Assembly: GCA_017397655.1 (NCBI GenBank)
Contig: JAFQIG010000018.1
Location: forward strand, 1-64,000
Direction of reading: 5' to 3'
DNA: 64,000 nt
DNA from: Clostridia bacterium
GTDB taxonomy: Bacteria > Bacillota > Clostridia > Oscillospirales > Acutalibacteraceae
The notes beneath the pieces were generated by a model. That model was not told the DNA's origin, ran no database searches, and saw only the letters and a list, made by a program, of their open reading frames with translations. Positions 35,397 through 43,782 of the stretch are shown here, piece by piece (within the stretch, counting starts at the first letter, position 1; each line of letters opens with the position of its first letter). Position numbers and translations under genes: made by a program.

Positions 35397-35923
35397 TGAA
35401 ATCTCCACTCAGCGATGCTTACAGCGTTTTGAGGGATGTTACTCCCTTGAAATATAATCTGGATTGCGGAAAGCTCTGCGGCAATAAATGCTGTCACGGT
35501 TCCGACAATGACGGCATGGAGCTTTTTAACGGCGAAGAAAAACTTTTTGAAAACGAAAAGGGCTTTACCGTGCGTACAGACGGTGACAGAAAGATTCTTA
35601 TCTGTTCGGGAAAGTGTGACAGAAAAAAACGTCCGCTTTCGTGCAGAATGTACCCGTTTTTTCCCATACCTGTCGAAAAAAACGGTACAGTCGGAATCAA
35701 GGTTGTCTATGACATAAGAGGCTTCTCTTCATGTCCGATAGTACGTGAGCATATCCGACCCGATCCGAGATTTTTACGCGCGGTAAGGATGGCAGGACTC
35801 TATCTTATCCGTGACAAAAAGAATCTCGAAATTCTCAAAAATACCGCTTCAATGTTTGACGAGCTTGTCTCGTTCAGCGAAGCAGTGAAACGAAAGGATG
35901 AATGTAATGAAAAAAAGCTTTAA
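35393..35923 (+). CDS. cysteine-cluster protein (YkgJ-like)
   Basis: A 176-residue cytosolic protein. CGKLCGNKCCHG near the N-terminus, CSGKCDRKKRPLSCRMYPFFP in the middle (written CSGKC, then RPLSCRMYPFF) and a further Cys give a zinc/iron-sulfur binding pattern like YkgJ-family proteins, where RPxxCRxYPxxP is a signature. The function is unknown. Its start overlaps tsaD by four bases and its end overlaps the LRR protein gene, so it is co-translated with both. Confidence 0.75.
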   Translation: MMKSPLSDAYSVLRDVTPLKYNLDCGKLCGNKCCHGSDNDGMELFNGEEKLFENEKGFTVRTDGDRKILICSGKCDRKKRPLSCRMYPFFPIPVEKNGTVGIKVVYDIRGFSSCPIVREHIRPDPRFLRAVRMAGLYLIRDKKNLEILKNTASMFDELVSFSEAVKRKDECNEKKL

Positions 35924-37679
35924 CAGACTCATAAGCGTGCTTCTTGTTGCATTGACTGTTTTTTCTCTGACAGTTTTCAGTGCAAGTGCTTTCACAACAC
36001 CCGATGAAATGTTTGACTTCAACGCCATTTCAGACGGCATGGCAGAGATTGTTAACTTTGATCAGTCCTCAACAGATGTCGTTATCCCCGAAAAAGTAAC
36101 CGATGCAAACGGCAATGAATACACAGTCGTCAGCATCAGTCGTGACACATTCGGCGATACTTTTGCCGCTAAAATCGAAAGCATTTCGATCCCCGGTTCA
36201 ATCAAAACAATCAAGAGTGCTCAGTTCCAGAACTTCACATCACTCAAATCCGTAACGCTCGGTAACGGCATTGAAACTATCGGTAACAGCGCTTTTTCAG
36301 GCTGTACCTCTCTTAAAAGCATCACTCTTCCCGACAGCGTGACAAAGATCGACTCCTTTGCTTTCGGTGATTGTTCTTCTCTCGAAAGCGTAAAAATCAG
36401 CAATAATGTTACCGAAATCCCCAGCACAGCTTTTGACAGATGTTCTTCTCTCAAAACAGTTACTCTCGGCTATAATACAGCTTCTGTCAACGAAACGGCA
36501 TTCAGAGGATGCATCGCTCTTACCGATATTTATTGCTATGATGCCATCAGCTCCTTCCCCGTTGACAGCATTGATACCGCAAATGTTACATTCCATTGCT
36601 ATCCCGATTCAGACTTTTACAGCTTTGTGACAGAAAACCGTCTGGATTGCGTTACTTACGCTGTGACAGGCATTTCCGTAACGGTTGTTGACGAGTCAAA
36701 GCAGTACTATCCGACAGCCGGCACAGTTCCCTCTCTTACCACAGACGGACTTAAGGTATCGGCTCACTACGAGGGTGCTCCCGACAGAGACGTTACCGCA
36801 AAAAGCTCTGTCACATCCGATGATGACTTTACAACTCCGGGCGATAAGGATGCTCAGGTCACTTACTTCGGAAAGTATGCCGACTTTACGGTAAAGGTTT
36901 ACGGTCTCGATAAGCTCCTTGTAACGGTTACCGATCCCGAAATGCAGAAGTACCCTGTAACAGATGATGTTAAGCTTCACAAGGAAGGCATCAAGGTTGT
37001 TGCAGATTACATCAACGCTGACGATGTCGATGTCACAAACGAGTGTACTCTTTCAACACAGGATGACTTTACGACTCCCGGTGAAAAGACCGTTACCGTA
37101 TCTTATGGCGGAAAGACAGCGACCTTTAACGTTACGGTCTATGGTTTGTCAGAGCTCCTTGTAACGGTTACCGATCCCGAAATGCAGAAGTACCCTGTAA
37201 CAGATGATGTTATGCTTCACAAGGAAGGCATCAAGGTTGTTGCAGATTACATCAACGCTGACGATGTCGATGTCACAAACGAGTGTACTCTTTCAACACA
37301 GGATGACTTTACGACTCCCGGTGAAAAGACCGTTACCGTTTCGTATAAAAATAAAACTGCTACCTTTAAGGTGTTCGTATATGATTTCAAGTTCACCGGC
37401 AGCATTTCAGCTCTTACTATGAACTATAAGGATCCCTACAGGTTTACAATTAATTCCGAGTTTATGCCCGAGGATGCAAAGATTACCTGGAAATCCTCAA
37501 ACCCGAAGATTCTGACTGTCGATAAGGACGGTAATATCAAAACTCTCAAGCGTGGCACCGCAACAGTCACCGCAATAATTGAAGGTACCGACCTCTCGGT
37601 CTCCTGCAATGTAACGGTTAAATATACATGGTGGCAGTGGATCATTATCATTCTCCTCTTCGGCTGGATCTGGTATTAA
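35907..37679 (+). CDS. secreted LRR/Ig-like surface protein
   Basis: A 590-residue exported protein. After a signal peptide (MKKSFNRLISVLLVALTVF) come about five BspA-type leucine-rich repeats (LTLGNGIETIGNSAFSGC style, residues about 60-210). Three Ig-like Big_3 domains follow, the last two nearly identical, then a Big_2-type domain (TWKSSNPKILTVDKDGNI) and the hydrophobic tail WWQWIIIILLFGWIWY. The tail should insert in the membrane, with no basic anchor after it. The ATG at 35907 is preferred (AAAGG nine bases upstream) over 35898. It overlaps the preceding gene. The likely role is adhesion. Confidence 0.85.
   Translation: MKKSFNRLISVLLVALTVFSLTVFSASAFTTPDEMFDFNAISDGMAEIVNFDQSSTDVVIPEKVTDANGNEYTVVSISRDTFGDTFAAKIESISIPGSIKTIKSAQFQNFTSLKSVTLGNGIETIGNSAFSGCTSLKSITLPDSVTKIDSFAFGDCSSLESVKISNNVTEIPSTAFDRCSSLKTVTLGYNTASVNETAFRGCIALTDIYCYDAISSFPVDSIDTANVTFHCYPDSDFYSFVTENRLDCVTYAVTGISVTVVDESKQYYPTAGTVPSLTTDGLKVSAHYEGAPDRDVTAKSSVTSDDDFTTPGDKDAQVTYFGKYADFTVKVYGLDKLLVTVTDPEMQKYPVTDDVKLHKEGIKVVADYINADDVDVTNECTLSTQDDFTTPGEKTVTVSYGGKTATFNVTVYGLSELLVTVTDPEMQKYPVTDDVMLHKEGIKVVADYINADDVDVTNECTLSTQDDFTTPGEKTVTVSYKNKTATFKVFVYDFKFTGSISALTMNYKDPYRFTINSEFMPEDAKITWKSSNPKILTVDKDGNIKTLKRGTATVTAIIEGTDLSVSCNVTVKYTWWQWIIIILLFGWIWY
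36913..37339 (+). repeat. recent 240-bp tandem duplication in LRR/Ig gene
   Basis: Positions 36913-37099 and 37153-37339 are identical except for one base (36973 a, 37213 t, giving Lys or Met). The repeat spacing is 240 bp, exactly 80 codons, one Big_3 domain. Confidence 0.9.
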
Positions 37680-37696
37680 TAAAAACTTTATAAACA

Positions 37697-37736
37697 AAAA
37701 AGGCAAGGGACTCACAATAGAGCCCCTTGTCTTTTT
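37697..37736. terminator. bidirectional terminator between two LRR genes
   Basis: aaaaaggcaaggg (37697-37709) pairs with cccttgtcttttt (37724-37736), with one G-U and an inner ctc/gag pair. A and T runs on the two sides let it act for both convergent genes. Confidence 0.85.
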
Positions 37737-37746
37737 CTTATGAGAA

Positions 37747-40700
37747 TCAGTACCAAATCCAACCGAATAATAATATAATGATTATCCATTGCCACCAGGC
37801 GTATTTAACGGTAACCGTACACGTGTCGGAAACGCTGTTACCGTACTCATCGGTAACGGTACACGTGATCGTCGCCGTACCTCTGCCTGTCGCCGTAACC
37901 TTGCCGCTGTTGTCAATCGTTGCAACAGACGTGTTTGACGACGAATATGTGACGGTATATTCGCTTTCACATTCAATAACAGGAGAAACTGTAGTTGCCG
38001 TTTTGTATGTCATTGAGATATCAGACATATTAACAGTAATATTTGCAGGCTCTGTTTCTTCACCGCTTACAAGAATAAATCCGCAAACATCACAGTATTC
38101 GTCATTATCCTCATCCTTGTGGATGTGCAAGCTGCTGATAACATTATCGGGACTGATAGTGTTGTCGTCGAAAAGAGAAGTCAATGCATAACTTTCTTCA
38201 TCTGTGAGAATATCAGGATTGATTGTTTGTGTATAATGTTTTCCAAACTCCAACGGAATATCATTGATTTCGATCTTTCTGACACTTCCGTCATAATTTG
38301 CAAATTCTTCAATCTCCACCTGCATTGTTCCGTCGCCTGTCGGCTTTGCAACAATCTTATACGAATCGTCAACCAGATAGACTATCTTTTCATCACCGAT
38401 TACTGTTATGCTTGCTTCATCACAGGTGAGAGTGACAATATCGTTAACAGCACTTGCGCAAAGCTCATCCTTTGAGTTATAAACAAAGATATCTACAGGG
38501 CATCTGTAAGAAGCTTTCTTGCCCGGTGCTGTCATTAATTCATATGACACCTCGGATGCACTTGTTTCACAAAACTCCATAACAGCCTTTGTTGACTCCG
38601 GTAAAATCATATCAGCTACCTTGTCAAGATCATCGCCGTGCAGGTCGTCATAGACATACTCAATATAGTCAAGAACGATATCTCTCGCACCGTTTTCCAT
38701 ATTTTTTGCATTAACAATCGTAAGTCCACCCGTCGTACTATGATGCACCTTTTTACCGTCAAGCGAAATATTAAGGCTTCCGTTTTTTGCCATAGGATCA
38801 TCGCTACCTGACATTACAAACAAACTACCTGTAATCTTTAGTTTCACCTCGCCATGATCCTCTGTCTGAATAATCATGGTCATATCGAGTTCCTCGTTGT
38901 CGTATTTATATTTATTAACAGTTTCTACAGCATCAAGGAATTCTTTTGCTTCATCCGACAGCAATAAGCCGTCTTTTACTTTTTCATCTGCCCACTCTTT
39001 CAGTTCATCATAGAACTTGCTGTCGAGCGCTGTCGGCATCAGTATATTAAGAAGAATCTCTCTCTTTACAGCTTCTATTTGATCGTCCGAAAGATAAAGA
39101 TTCAATGTAGGCGGCAACAATATTTCCCCTGCGTGATCTTCCATATACTTATCAATCTGTTCTGCTACTTCTTTGGCCTTTTTTTCAAAATCTCTCTTTC
39201 GTTTTGCCTGTTCCTCTTCCCACTCCTCTTTTTCCTTTTCTAATTTTTCTATGTAGTCTTTATTGATTATTTTAACAGTAGCATTGATTGTTTTGTCAAG
39301 CTCTCTGCCGCCGACTGTAGATACTGCATCTACAGCGGTACTGAAAGATATGAGATCACTATCGCTGTTTTCGCTCGGCTTATACTTTTTATTGATGGTA
39401 AATGCGTACTCAACATAGCACGATTCACCTGCCGAAAGATACTTGTTAACCGAGAACTTAAGATTTCGACCATCCTTAGGAGTCAGGAATCCTGAATCAT
39501 CCAACGTTATTTGAGCATTGCCGATATAAATATCATAATCCGAATTATTTCTGTACTCTGCGATGCTTCCGTCATAATCGGACGGCATACTGTTGGTAAA
39601 TCTGAATTTAGCCACTACCGTTTCGGTATCATAGCTCTTCTTCTGATATGAGATTTCTTTGGGTGTTAATGTCACGCCGCATGAAAGATGCGTGGTGGGC
39701 TTTACAACCTTGATTGTTGCAGAATCGCTGAAGCCATCACAGGAAACCGTTACCGTATACTCGCCTTCACCTAAACCGCTGATTTTGAAATCTTTGAGAG
39801 CAGTACCTTTATAGTACATAATATTCCATAAAAAGCTGTCAATGGTATCAGATGCCGTATTCAGAACATTTCCGTCCTTATCTTTAAGTGTTATCTGCGC
39901 TGTTGTGCGGAATTCCGGCTCCGTATGCGATCCTTCCGTAGACACCTCAACATTATAGCTGACAGTTTTTTCTTCATGCTCATATATTTTGATGTCATCT
40001 AAATATATACTGACACCGCTGACCTTTGGCTCGGGGATAGGTTCCGGATTTGGCAAATCCGGGGAAGTATAACTGTTAAAATAAACAAAATCATAATTAT
40101 TATAACCTCTGAGCTTTTGCCACTGTTCTTCGTTTCCTTCGTAATAAACGGTAGCATCGGACGGTATACCTCTTAAGCTCGTTATACTTTTTGGTACATT
40201 TATGCTAATAAGGTTTGTTTTTGAAAAAGCATTTGAAACAACACCCGTAACAGATCTGCCAAGCGTTACTGAATATATACGTGAAGGCTGTCTCCATGCA
40301 TACGAAGTAATTGCGCCTGATCCTGTGATGACAAGTTCGCCATCGGTATACTGTATGCCCCTAAGATCATCTCCGCATTTAACCGGCAAATAATAAGGTC
40401 TGTCGGAATCACATTCACAAATCAGACTATTCGACAAATACTCATTTCCGGTACCAACAGAAACCAAATACCACCATGCAGGAGTTCTCTTATAATTGCT
40501 TCTCACTAATTTTGAACAACCGGAGAATGAATAATCGCCCACACTCTTAAGTGAGTTTGGTATATTAATACTCGTAAGGGCGGAGCAATAATAGAACACC
40601 TTCTCGCCTATACTCGTAACGAAGTCACCAATTGTAACGCTCGTAAGGCTGTCGCAATAAGCGAACGTACTTTCGCCTATGCTCGTGACGGAGTCAGGGA

Positions 40701-42795
40701 TTGTGATGCTGGTAAGGCCGGCGCAATTATAGAACGCTTGAACGCCTATGCTCGTGACGGAGTCGGGGATTGTTATGCTCGTAAGGCTGTAGCAATTATA
40801 GAACGTCCAATTACCTATGTTCGTGACGGAGTCGGGGACTGTGATGCTCGTAAGGCTAGTGCAATTATAGAACGCATAAACGTCTATGCTCGTGACGGAG
40901 TTTCCGATTGTCACGCTCGTAAGGCTGTCGCAATCATAGAACGCACAAGCGCCTATGCTCGTGACGGAGTCCGGGATTGTTATGCTCGTAAGGCTCTCGC
41001 AAGCTCGGAACGCCCAATCGCCTATGATCGTGACGGAGTTTCCGATTGTCACGCTCGTAAGGCCGGTGCATTTATAGAACGCACCACTTCCTATGCTCGT
41101 GACAGAGTCCGGGATTGTCACGCTCGTAAGGCTGGTGCAAGCACAGAACGCATCATCGCCTATGCTCGTGACGGAGTCTGGGATTGTTATGCTCGTAAGG
41201 CTCTCGCAAGAATAGAACGCATCAGAGCCTATGCTCGTAACGGAGTTTCCGATTGTCACACTCGTAAGGCTTTTGCACCAAGCGAACGCATTAATTCCTA
41301 TGCTCGTAACAGAGTCGGGGATTGTCACACTCGTAAGACCGGTGCATTTATAGAACGCCTGAATGCCTATGCTCGTGACAGAGTTTCCGATTGTCACTCT
41401 CTCAAGGCTGGAGCAATATTCGAACTCTAAATCATCTATGCGCATGACTGAATTTCCAATTGTAATATTCGTAAGATTTGGATACTCCTTGAAGAAATCA
41501 AAACCATTCAACTCACGTACGCCATCTCCTATTATTATTGTATCCAAACCTTTGCAAGCGCTGAACGCTCCATTGCCTATGCTCGTGACGGAGTCGGGGA
41601 TTGTTATGCTCGTAAGGTTATTGCAACATTCAAACGCACATTTGCCAATGCTCGTGACACCGTTTCCGATTGTCACGCTCGTAAGGCCATTGCAATAGGC
41701 GAACGCCGAATTGCCAATGCTCGTGACGGAGTTTCCGATTGTCACGCTCGTAAGGCTCTCGCAAGAAACGAACGCCCTATCGCCTATGCTCGTGACGGAG
41801 TCAGGGATTGTTATGCTCGTAAGGCTAGAGCAATCTTCGAACGCCCCATTGCCTATGCTCGTGACGGAGCCCGGGATTGTCACGCTCGTAAGGTTAGTGC
41901 AAGAAGAGAACGCACTATCTGCAATTATCAATGTTCCGTTCTTTATTGTATATTCGCCACTGTTTGTATTTGTTGCTTTTATCAGATGTTTTCCTATATA
42001 CAGTACACCATTTTCCCAATTTGATGTTTTGTTATAATATGCTGAATAAGCGAACGCCCAATCGCCTATGCTTGTGACGGAATCAGGGATTGTAATGCTC
42101 GTAAGACTGCCGCAAGACCAGAATGCATTATCACCAATGCTCGTGACGGAGTCCGGGATTGTCACGCTCGTAAGGCTGTCGCAATCATAGAACGCTTTAT
42201 CGTAAATCGTTAATGTTCCATCATCTATTACAAAATCACCTTTAAAAGAATCCATAACATCTATCAAATGTCTGCCTAAATATAGCACCCCATCTTCATA
42301 AAGTTCTTCTGAAAACTTTACTCCATAAAATGCGGACATTCCTATGCTCGTAACGGAGTCAGGAATTATCATACTCGTCAGACTCTTGCAATCATAGAAC
42401 GCCTCATCGCCTATACTCTTGACGGAGTTTCCGATTGTCACGCTCGTAAGGCTGCCACAATCATAGAACGCATAATTGCCTATGCTCGTGACGGAGTCTC
42501 CGATAGAAACACTCTTGATTGACGAACGATAGCTATACCACGGAACATACGAATAACTTGACCAATTAGTCATATCACCCGTACCGCTGATTACGAGTTC
42601 GCCTGTGGAATCGTCAAATGACCACGTGAGGTTGTCGCCGCAGGTGCCGGAGTAGGCGGCCGCTTCAGCTTCTACCGTGAAGAGGTCACGAAGTGACGTA
42701 AAGTCGATTTCCGACAATGCGCCGATGGGCGATGCACCGAAGAGCATCACGGCTGCCAGAAATAATGACAAGAGTCTTTTGAGCGTTCTTTTCAT
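37747..42795 (-). CDS. giant BspA-like LRR surface protein
   Basis: A 1682-residue exported protein. A signal peptide (MKRTLKRLLSLFLAAVMLFG) precedes a short beta segment (GTGDMTNWSSYS). About thirty LRR_5 repeats of roughly 23 residues follow (IPDSVTSIGDNAFWSC, SLTSVTIGNSVTSIG), between about residues 90 and 770. Then come Ig-like regions, a charged coiled coil near 1190-1225 (EKLEKEKEEWEEEQAKRKR), a mixed domain, a Big_2-type domain and the tail WWQWIIIILLFGWIWY. GGAGGATG lies before the ATG. BspA-like proteins of gut and oral bacteria bind host matrix or other microbes; that role is inferred. Expression passes a structured leader with a terminator. Confidence 0.88.
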   Translation of the reverse strand: MKRTLKRLLSLFLAAVMLFGASPIGALSEIDFTSLRDLFTVEAEAAAYSGTCGDNLTWSFDDSTGELVISGTGDMTNWSSYSYVPWYSYRSSIKSVSIGDSVTSIGNYAFYDCGSLTSVTIGNSVKSIGDEAFYDCKSLTSMIIPDSVTSIGMSAFYGVKFSEELYEDGVLYLGRHLIDVMDSFKGDFVIDDGTLTIYDKAFYDCDSLTSVTIPDSVTSIGDNAFWSCGSLTSITIPDSVTSIGDWAFAYSAYYNKTSNWENGVLYIGKHLIKATNTNSGEYTIKNGTLIIADSAFSSCTNLTSVTIPGSVTSIGNGAFEDCSSLTSITIPDSVTSIGDRAFVSCESLTSVTIGNSVTSIGNSAFAYCNGLTSVTIGNGVTSIGKCAFECCNNLTSITIPDSVTSIGNGAFSACKGLDTIIIGDGVRELNGFDFFKEYPNLTNITIGNSVMRIDDLEFEYCSSLERVTIGNSVTSIGIQAFYKCTGLTSVTIPDSVTSIGINAFAWCKSLTSVTIGNSVTSIGSDAFYSCESLTSITIPDSVTSIGDDAFCACTSLTSVTIPDSVTSIGSGAFYKCTGLTSVTIGNSVTIIGDWAFRACESLTSITIPDSVTSIGACAFYDCDSLTSVTIGNSVTSIDVYAFYNCTSLTSITVPDSVTNIGNWTFYNCYSLTSITIPDSVTSIGVQAFYNCAGLTSITIPDSVTSIGESTFAYCDSLTSVTIGDFVTSIGEKVFYYCSALTSINIPNSLKSVGDYSFSGCSKLVRSNYKRTPAWWYLVSVGTGNEYLSNSLICECDSDRPYYLPVKCGDDLRGIQYTDGELVITGSGAITSYAWRQPSRIYSVTLGRSVTGVVSNAFSKTNLISINVPKSITSLRGIPSDATVYYEGNEEQWQKLRGYNNYDFVYFNSYTSPDLPNPEPIPEPKVSGVSIYLDDIKIYEHEEKTVSYNVEVSTEGSHTEPEFRTTAQITLKDKDGNVLNTASDTIDSFLWNIMYYKGTALKDFKISGLGEGEYTVTVSCDGFSDSATIKVVKPTTHLSCGVTLTPKEISYQKKSYDTETVVAKFRFTNSMPSDYDGSIAEYRNNSDYDIYIGNAQITLDDSGFLTPKDGRNLKFSVNKYLSAGESCYVEYAFTINKKYKPSENSDSDLISFSTAVDAVSTVGGRELDKTINATVKIINKDYIEKLEKEKEEWEEEQAKRKRDFEKKAKEVAEQIDKYMEDHAGEILLPPTLNLYLSDDQIEAVKREILLNILMPTALDSKFYDELKEWADEKVKDGLLLSDEAKEFLDAVETVNKYKYDNEELDMTMIIQTEDHGEVKLKITGSLFVMSGSDDPMAKNGSLNISLDGKKVHHSTTGGLTIVNAKNMENGARDIVLDYIEYVYDDLHGDDLDKVADMILPESTKAVMEFCETSASEVSYELMTAPGKKASYRCPVDIFVYNSKDELCASAVNDIVTLTCDEASITVIGDEKIVYLVDDSYKIVAKPTGDGTMQVEIEEFANYDGSVRKIEINDIPLEFGKHYTQTINPDILTDEESYALTSLFDDNTISPDNVISSLHIHKDEDNDEYCDVCGFILVSGEETEPANITVNMSDISMTYKTATTVSPVIECESEYTVTYSSSNTSVATIDNSGKVTATGRGTATITCTVTDEYGNSVSDTCTVTVKYAWWQWIIIILLFGWIWY
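40480..42530 (-). repeat. 69-bp-period LRR coding repeats
   Basis: The coding strand repeats a unit of about 69 bases encoding the 23-residue LRR. Words such as cgtgacggagt (plus strand) recur at nearly every unit. Long open frames on the opposite strand here are by-products of this repetition. Confidence 0.8.
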
Positions 42796-42816
42796 TTTCT
42801 ACATCCTCCAAAAAGC

Positions 42817-42842
42817 AAAAAATGCGCAGCCGAAGCTGCGCA
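42817..42842 (-). terminator. terminator within the leader of the giant LRR gene
   Basis: On the minus strand tgcgcagc pairs with gctgcgca around a TTCG tetraloop and is followed by six T residues. It ends 22 bases before the start codon, so it must be bypassed or controlled for expression. Confidence 0.85.
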
Positions 42843-42977
42843 CAAAAAACGCATTGCTCCAACTGTCGCCAAACAAAATCAACATACCCTAAAAGCATAT
42901 GTAAACAGAGCATCTGCATTTTTAACAATAAAAACACACACGCTTTCTGGGCATACTGATATTCGATTTTGTTTGGC
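42817..42977 (-). promoter_or_regulatory. structured 5' leader of the giant LRR gene
   Basis: The predicted transcript begins near 42977 with gccaaacaaaatc, which pairs perfectly (13 bp) with gattttgtttggc at 42880-42868. The closed region encloses about 84 nt and is followed by the terminator. This layout (closing stem at the very 5' end, then terminator before the gene) is typical of riboswitches and protein- or antisense-controlled attenuators. I cannot place it in a known class. Confidence 0.55.
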
Positions 42978-42983
42978 AGGTAT

Positions 42984-43012
42984 ATTATACCATATAATGA
43001 ATTAAAATACAA
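42984..43012 (-). promoter_or_regulatory. promoter of the giant LRR gene
   Basis: On the minus strand TTGTAT (43012-43007), 17 bases, TATAAT (42989-42984). Confidence 0.75.
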
Positions 43013-43047
43013 CTGAATTCACAAAAAGAAAATCGCATTTATTACTG

Positions 43048-43076
43048 TTTACAAAAATGTGGATCCGTGATAAAAT
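43048..43076 (+). promoter_or_regulatory. promoter of HAD hydrolase gene
   Basis: TTTACA (43048-43053), 17 bases, TAAAAT (43071-43076). Confidence 0.75.
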
Positions 43077-43101
43077 CGGGTAAATGATTGGAGTGGATAT
43101 T

Positions 43102-43782
43102 ATGATAAAAGGTGTAGTTTTTGACCTTGATCACACGTTATTTGACCGCTATGCGACGCTGTCGGCGATTGCTCCGTCCTTTTGCGAGCATTTTGATGTT
43201 GCCGTAACGGCTGAAGAATTTGCAAAAAAGCTGTGCTTTGCCGATAAGCAGTTTGTACATACGGGATGGAGACACATCCACGAATACTTAATAAATGAAG
43301 GTGTTTTCAACACCGTACCCTCATACGAGGATTACGCCGCTTTTATACTGTCAAAGTTCCGTGAGATCGCCGTTCCCTACGCTTTCACAAAGCCGATGCT
43401 CAAAACGCTTCGCAACAAGGGACTTTTGCTCGGAATCATCACAAACGGTGATGTTCCTTTGCAGTCAAAAAAGATAGAGCTTCTTTCCTTTGAATCAGAA
43501 TTCGACGAAATCCTCATCACGGGCTCCATCGGTATTCACAAGCCCGAAGCGGAACCCTTCCGTGTTATGGCGGAAAGGCTCCGTCTCTCTCCATCGGAGC
43601 TTCTTTACGTCGGAGACAATCCCTTAAACGATGTCGAAGGCTCCCGAAATGCAGGCTATACCCCCGTATTTGTCAACACCTTAGGTCATTGGTCGTTCCC
43701 CGATATCAAAAAATGCGAATATATGATTGAAAACGTCTCGGAGCTTCCCTCTCTTTTAGAAAAGCACTTTACGCTTCAATGA
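43102..43782 (+). CDS. HAD-superfamily hydrolase
   Basis: A 226-residue cytosolic phosphatase of the haloacid dehalogenase superfamily. VVFDLDHTLFD holds the nucleophile and acid/base aspartates, GIITNGD the second motif, HKPEAEPF the lysine and GDNPLNDVEG the metal aspartates. The cap domain is helical (subclass IA, YjjG-like or phosphoglycolate-phosphatase-like). The substrate is unknown. The ATG at 43102 is preferred because TTGGAG lies eight bases upstream. Its last 14 bases overlap the end of the convergent ATPase gene. Confidence 0.9.
   Translation: MIKGVVFDLDHTLFDRYATLSAIAPSFCEHFDVAVTAEEFAKKLCFADKQFVHTGWRHIHEYLINEGVFNTVPSYEDYAAFILSKFREIAVPYAFTKPMLKTLRNKGLLLGIITNGDVPLQSKKIELLSFESEFDEILITGSIGIHKPEAEPFRVMAERLRLSPSELLYVGDNPLNDVEGSRNAGYTPVFVNTLGHWSFPDIKKCEYMIENVSELPSLLEKHFTLQ

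Noticed and set aside
40738-42037. Long plus-strand open frames with repeating ARDGV and DCHARKA words
   Set aside because: They are antisense to the LRR repeats of the giant surface protein and arise from its 69-base periodicity; no ribosome binding site or sensible domain is present.
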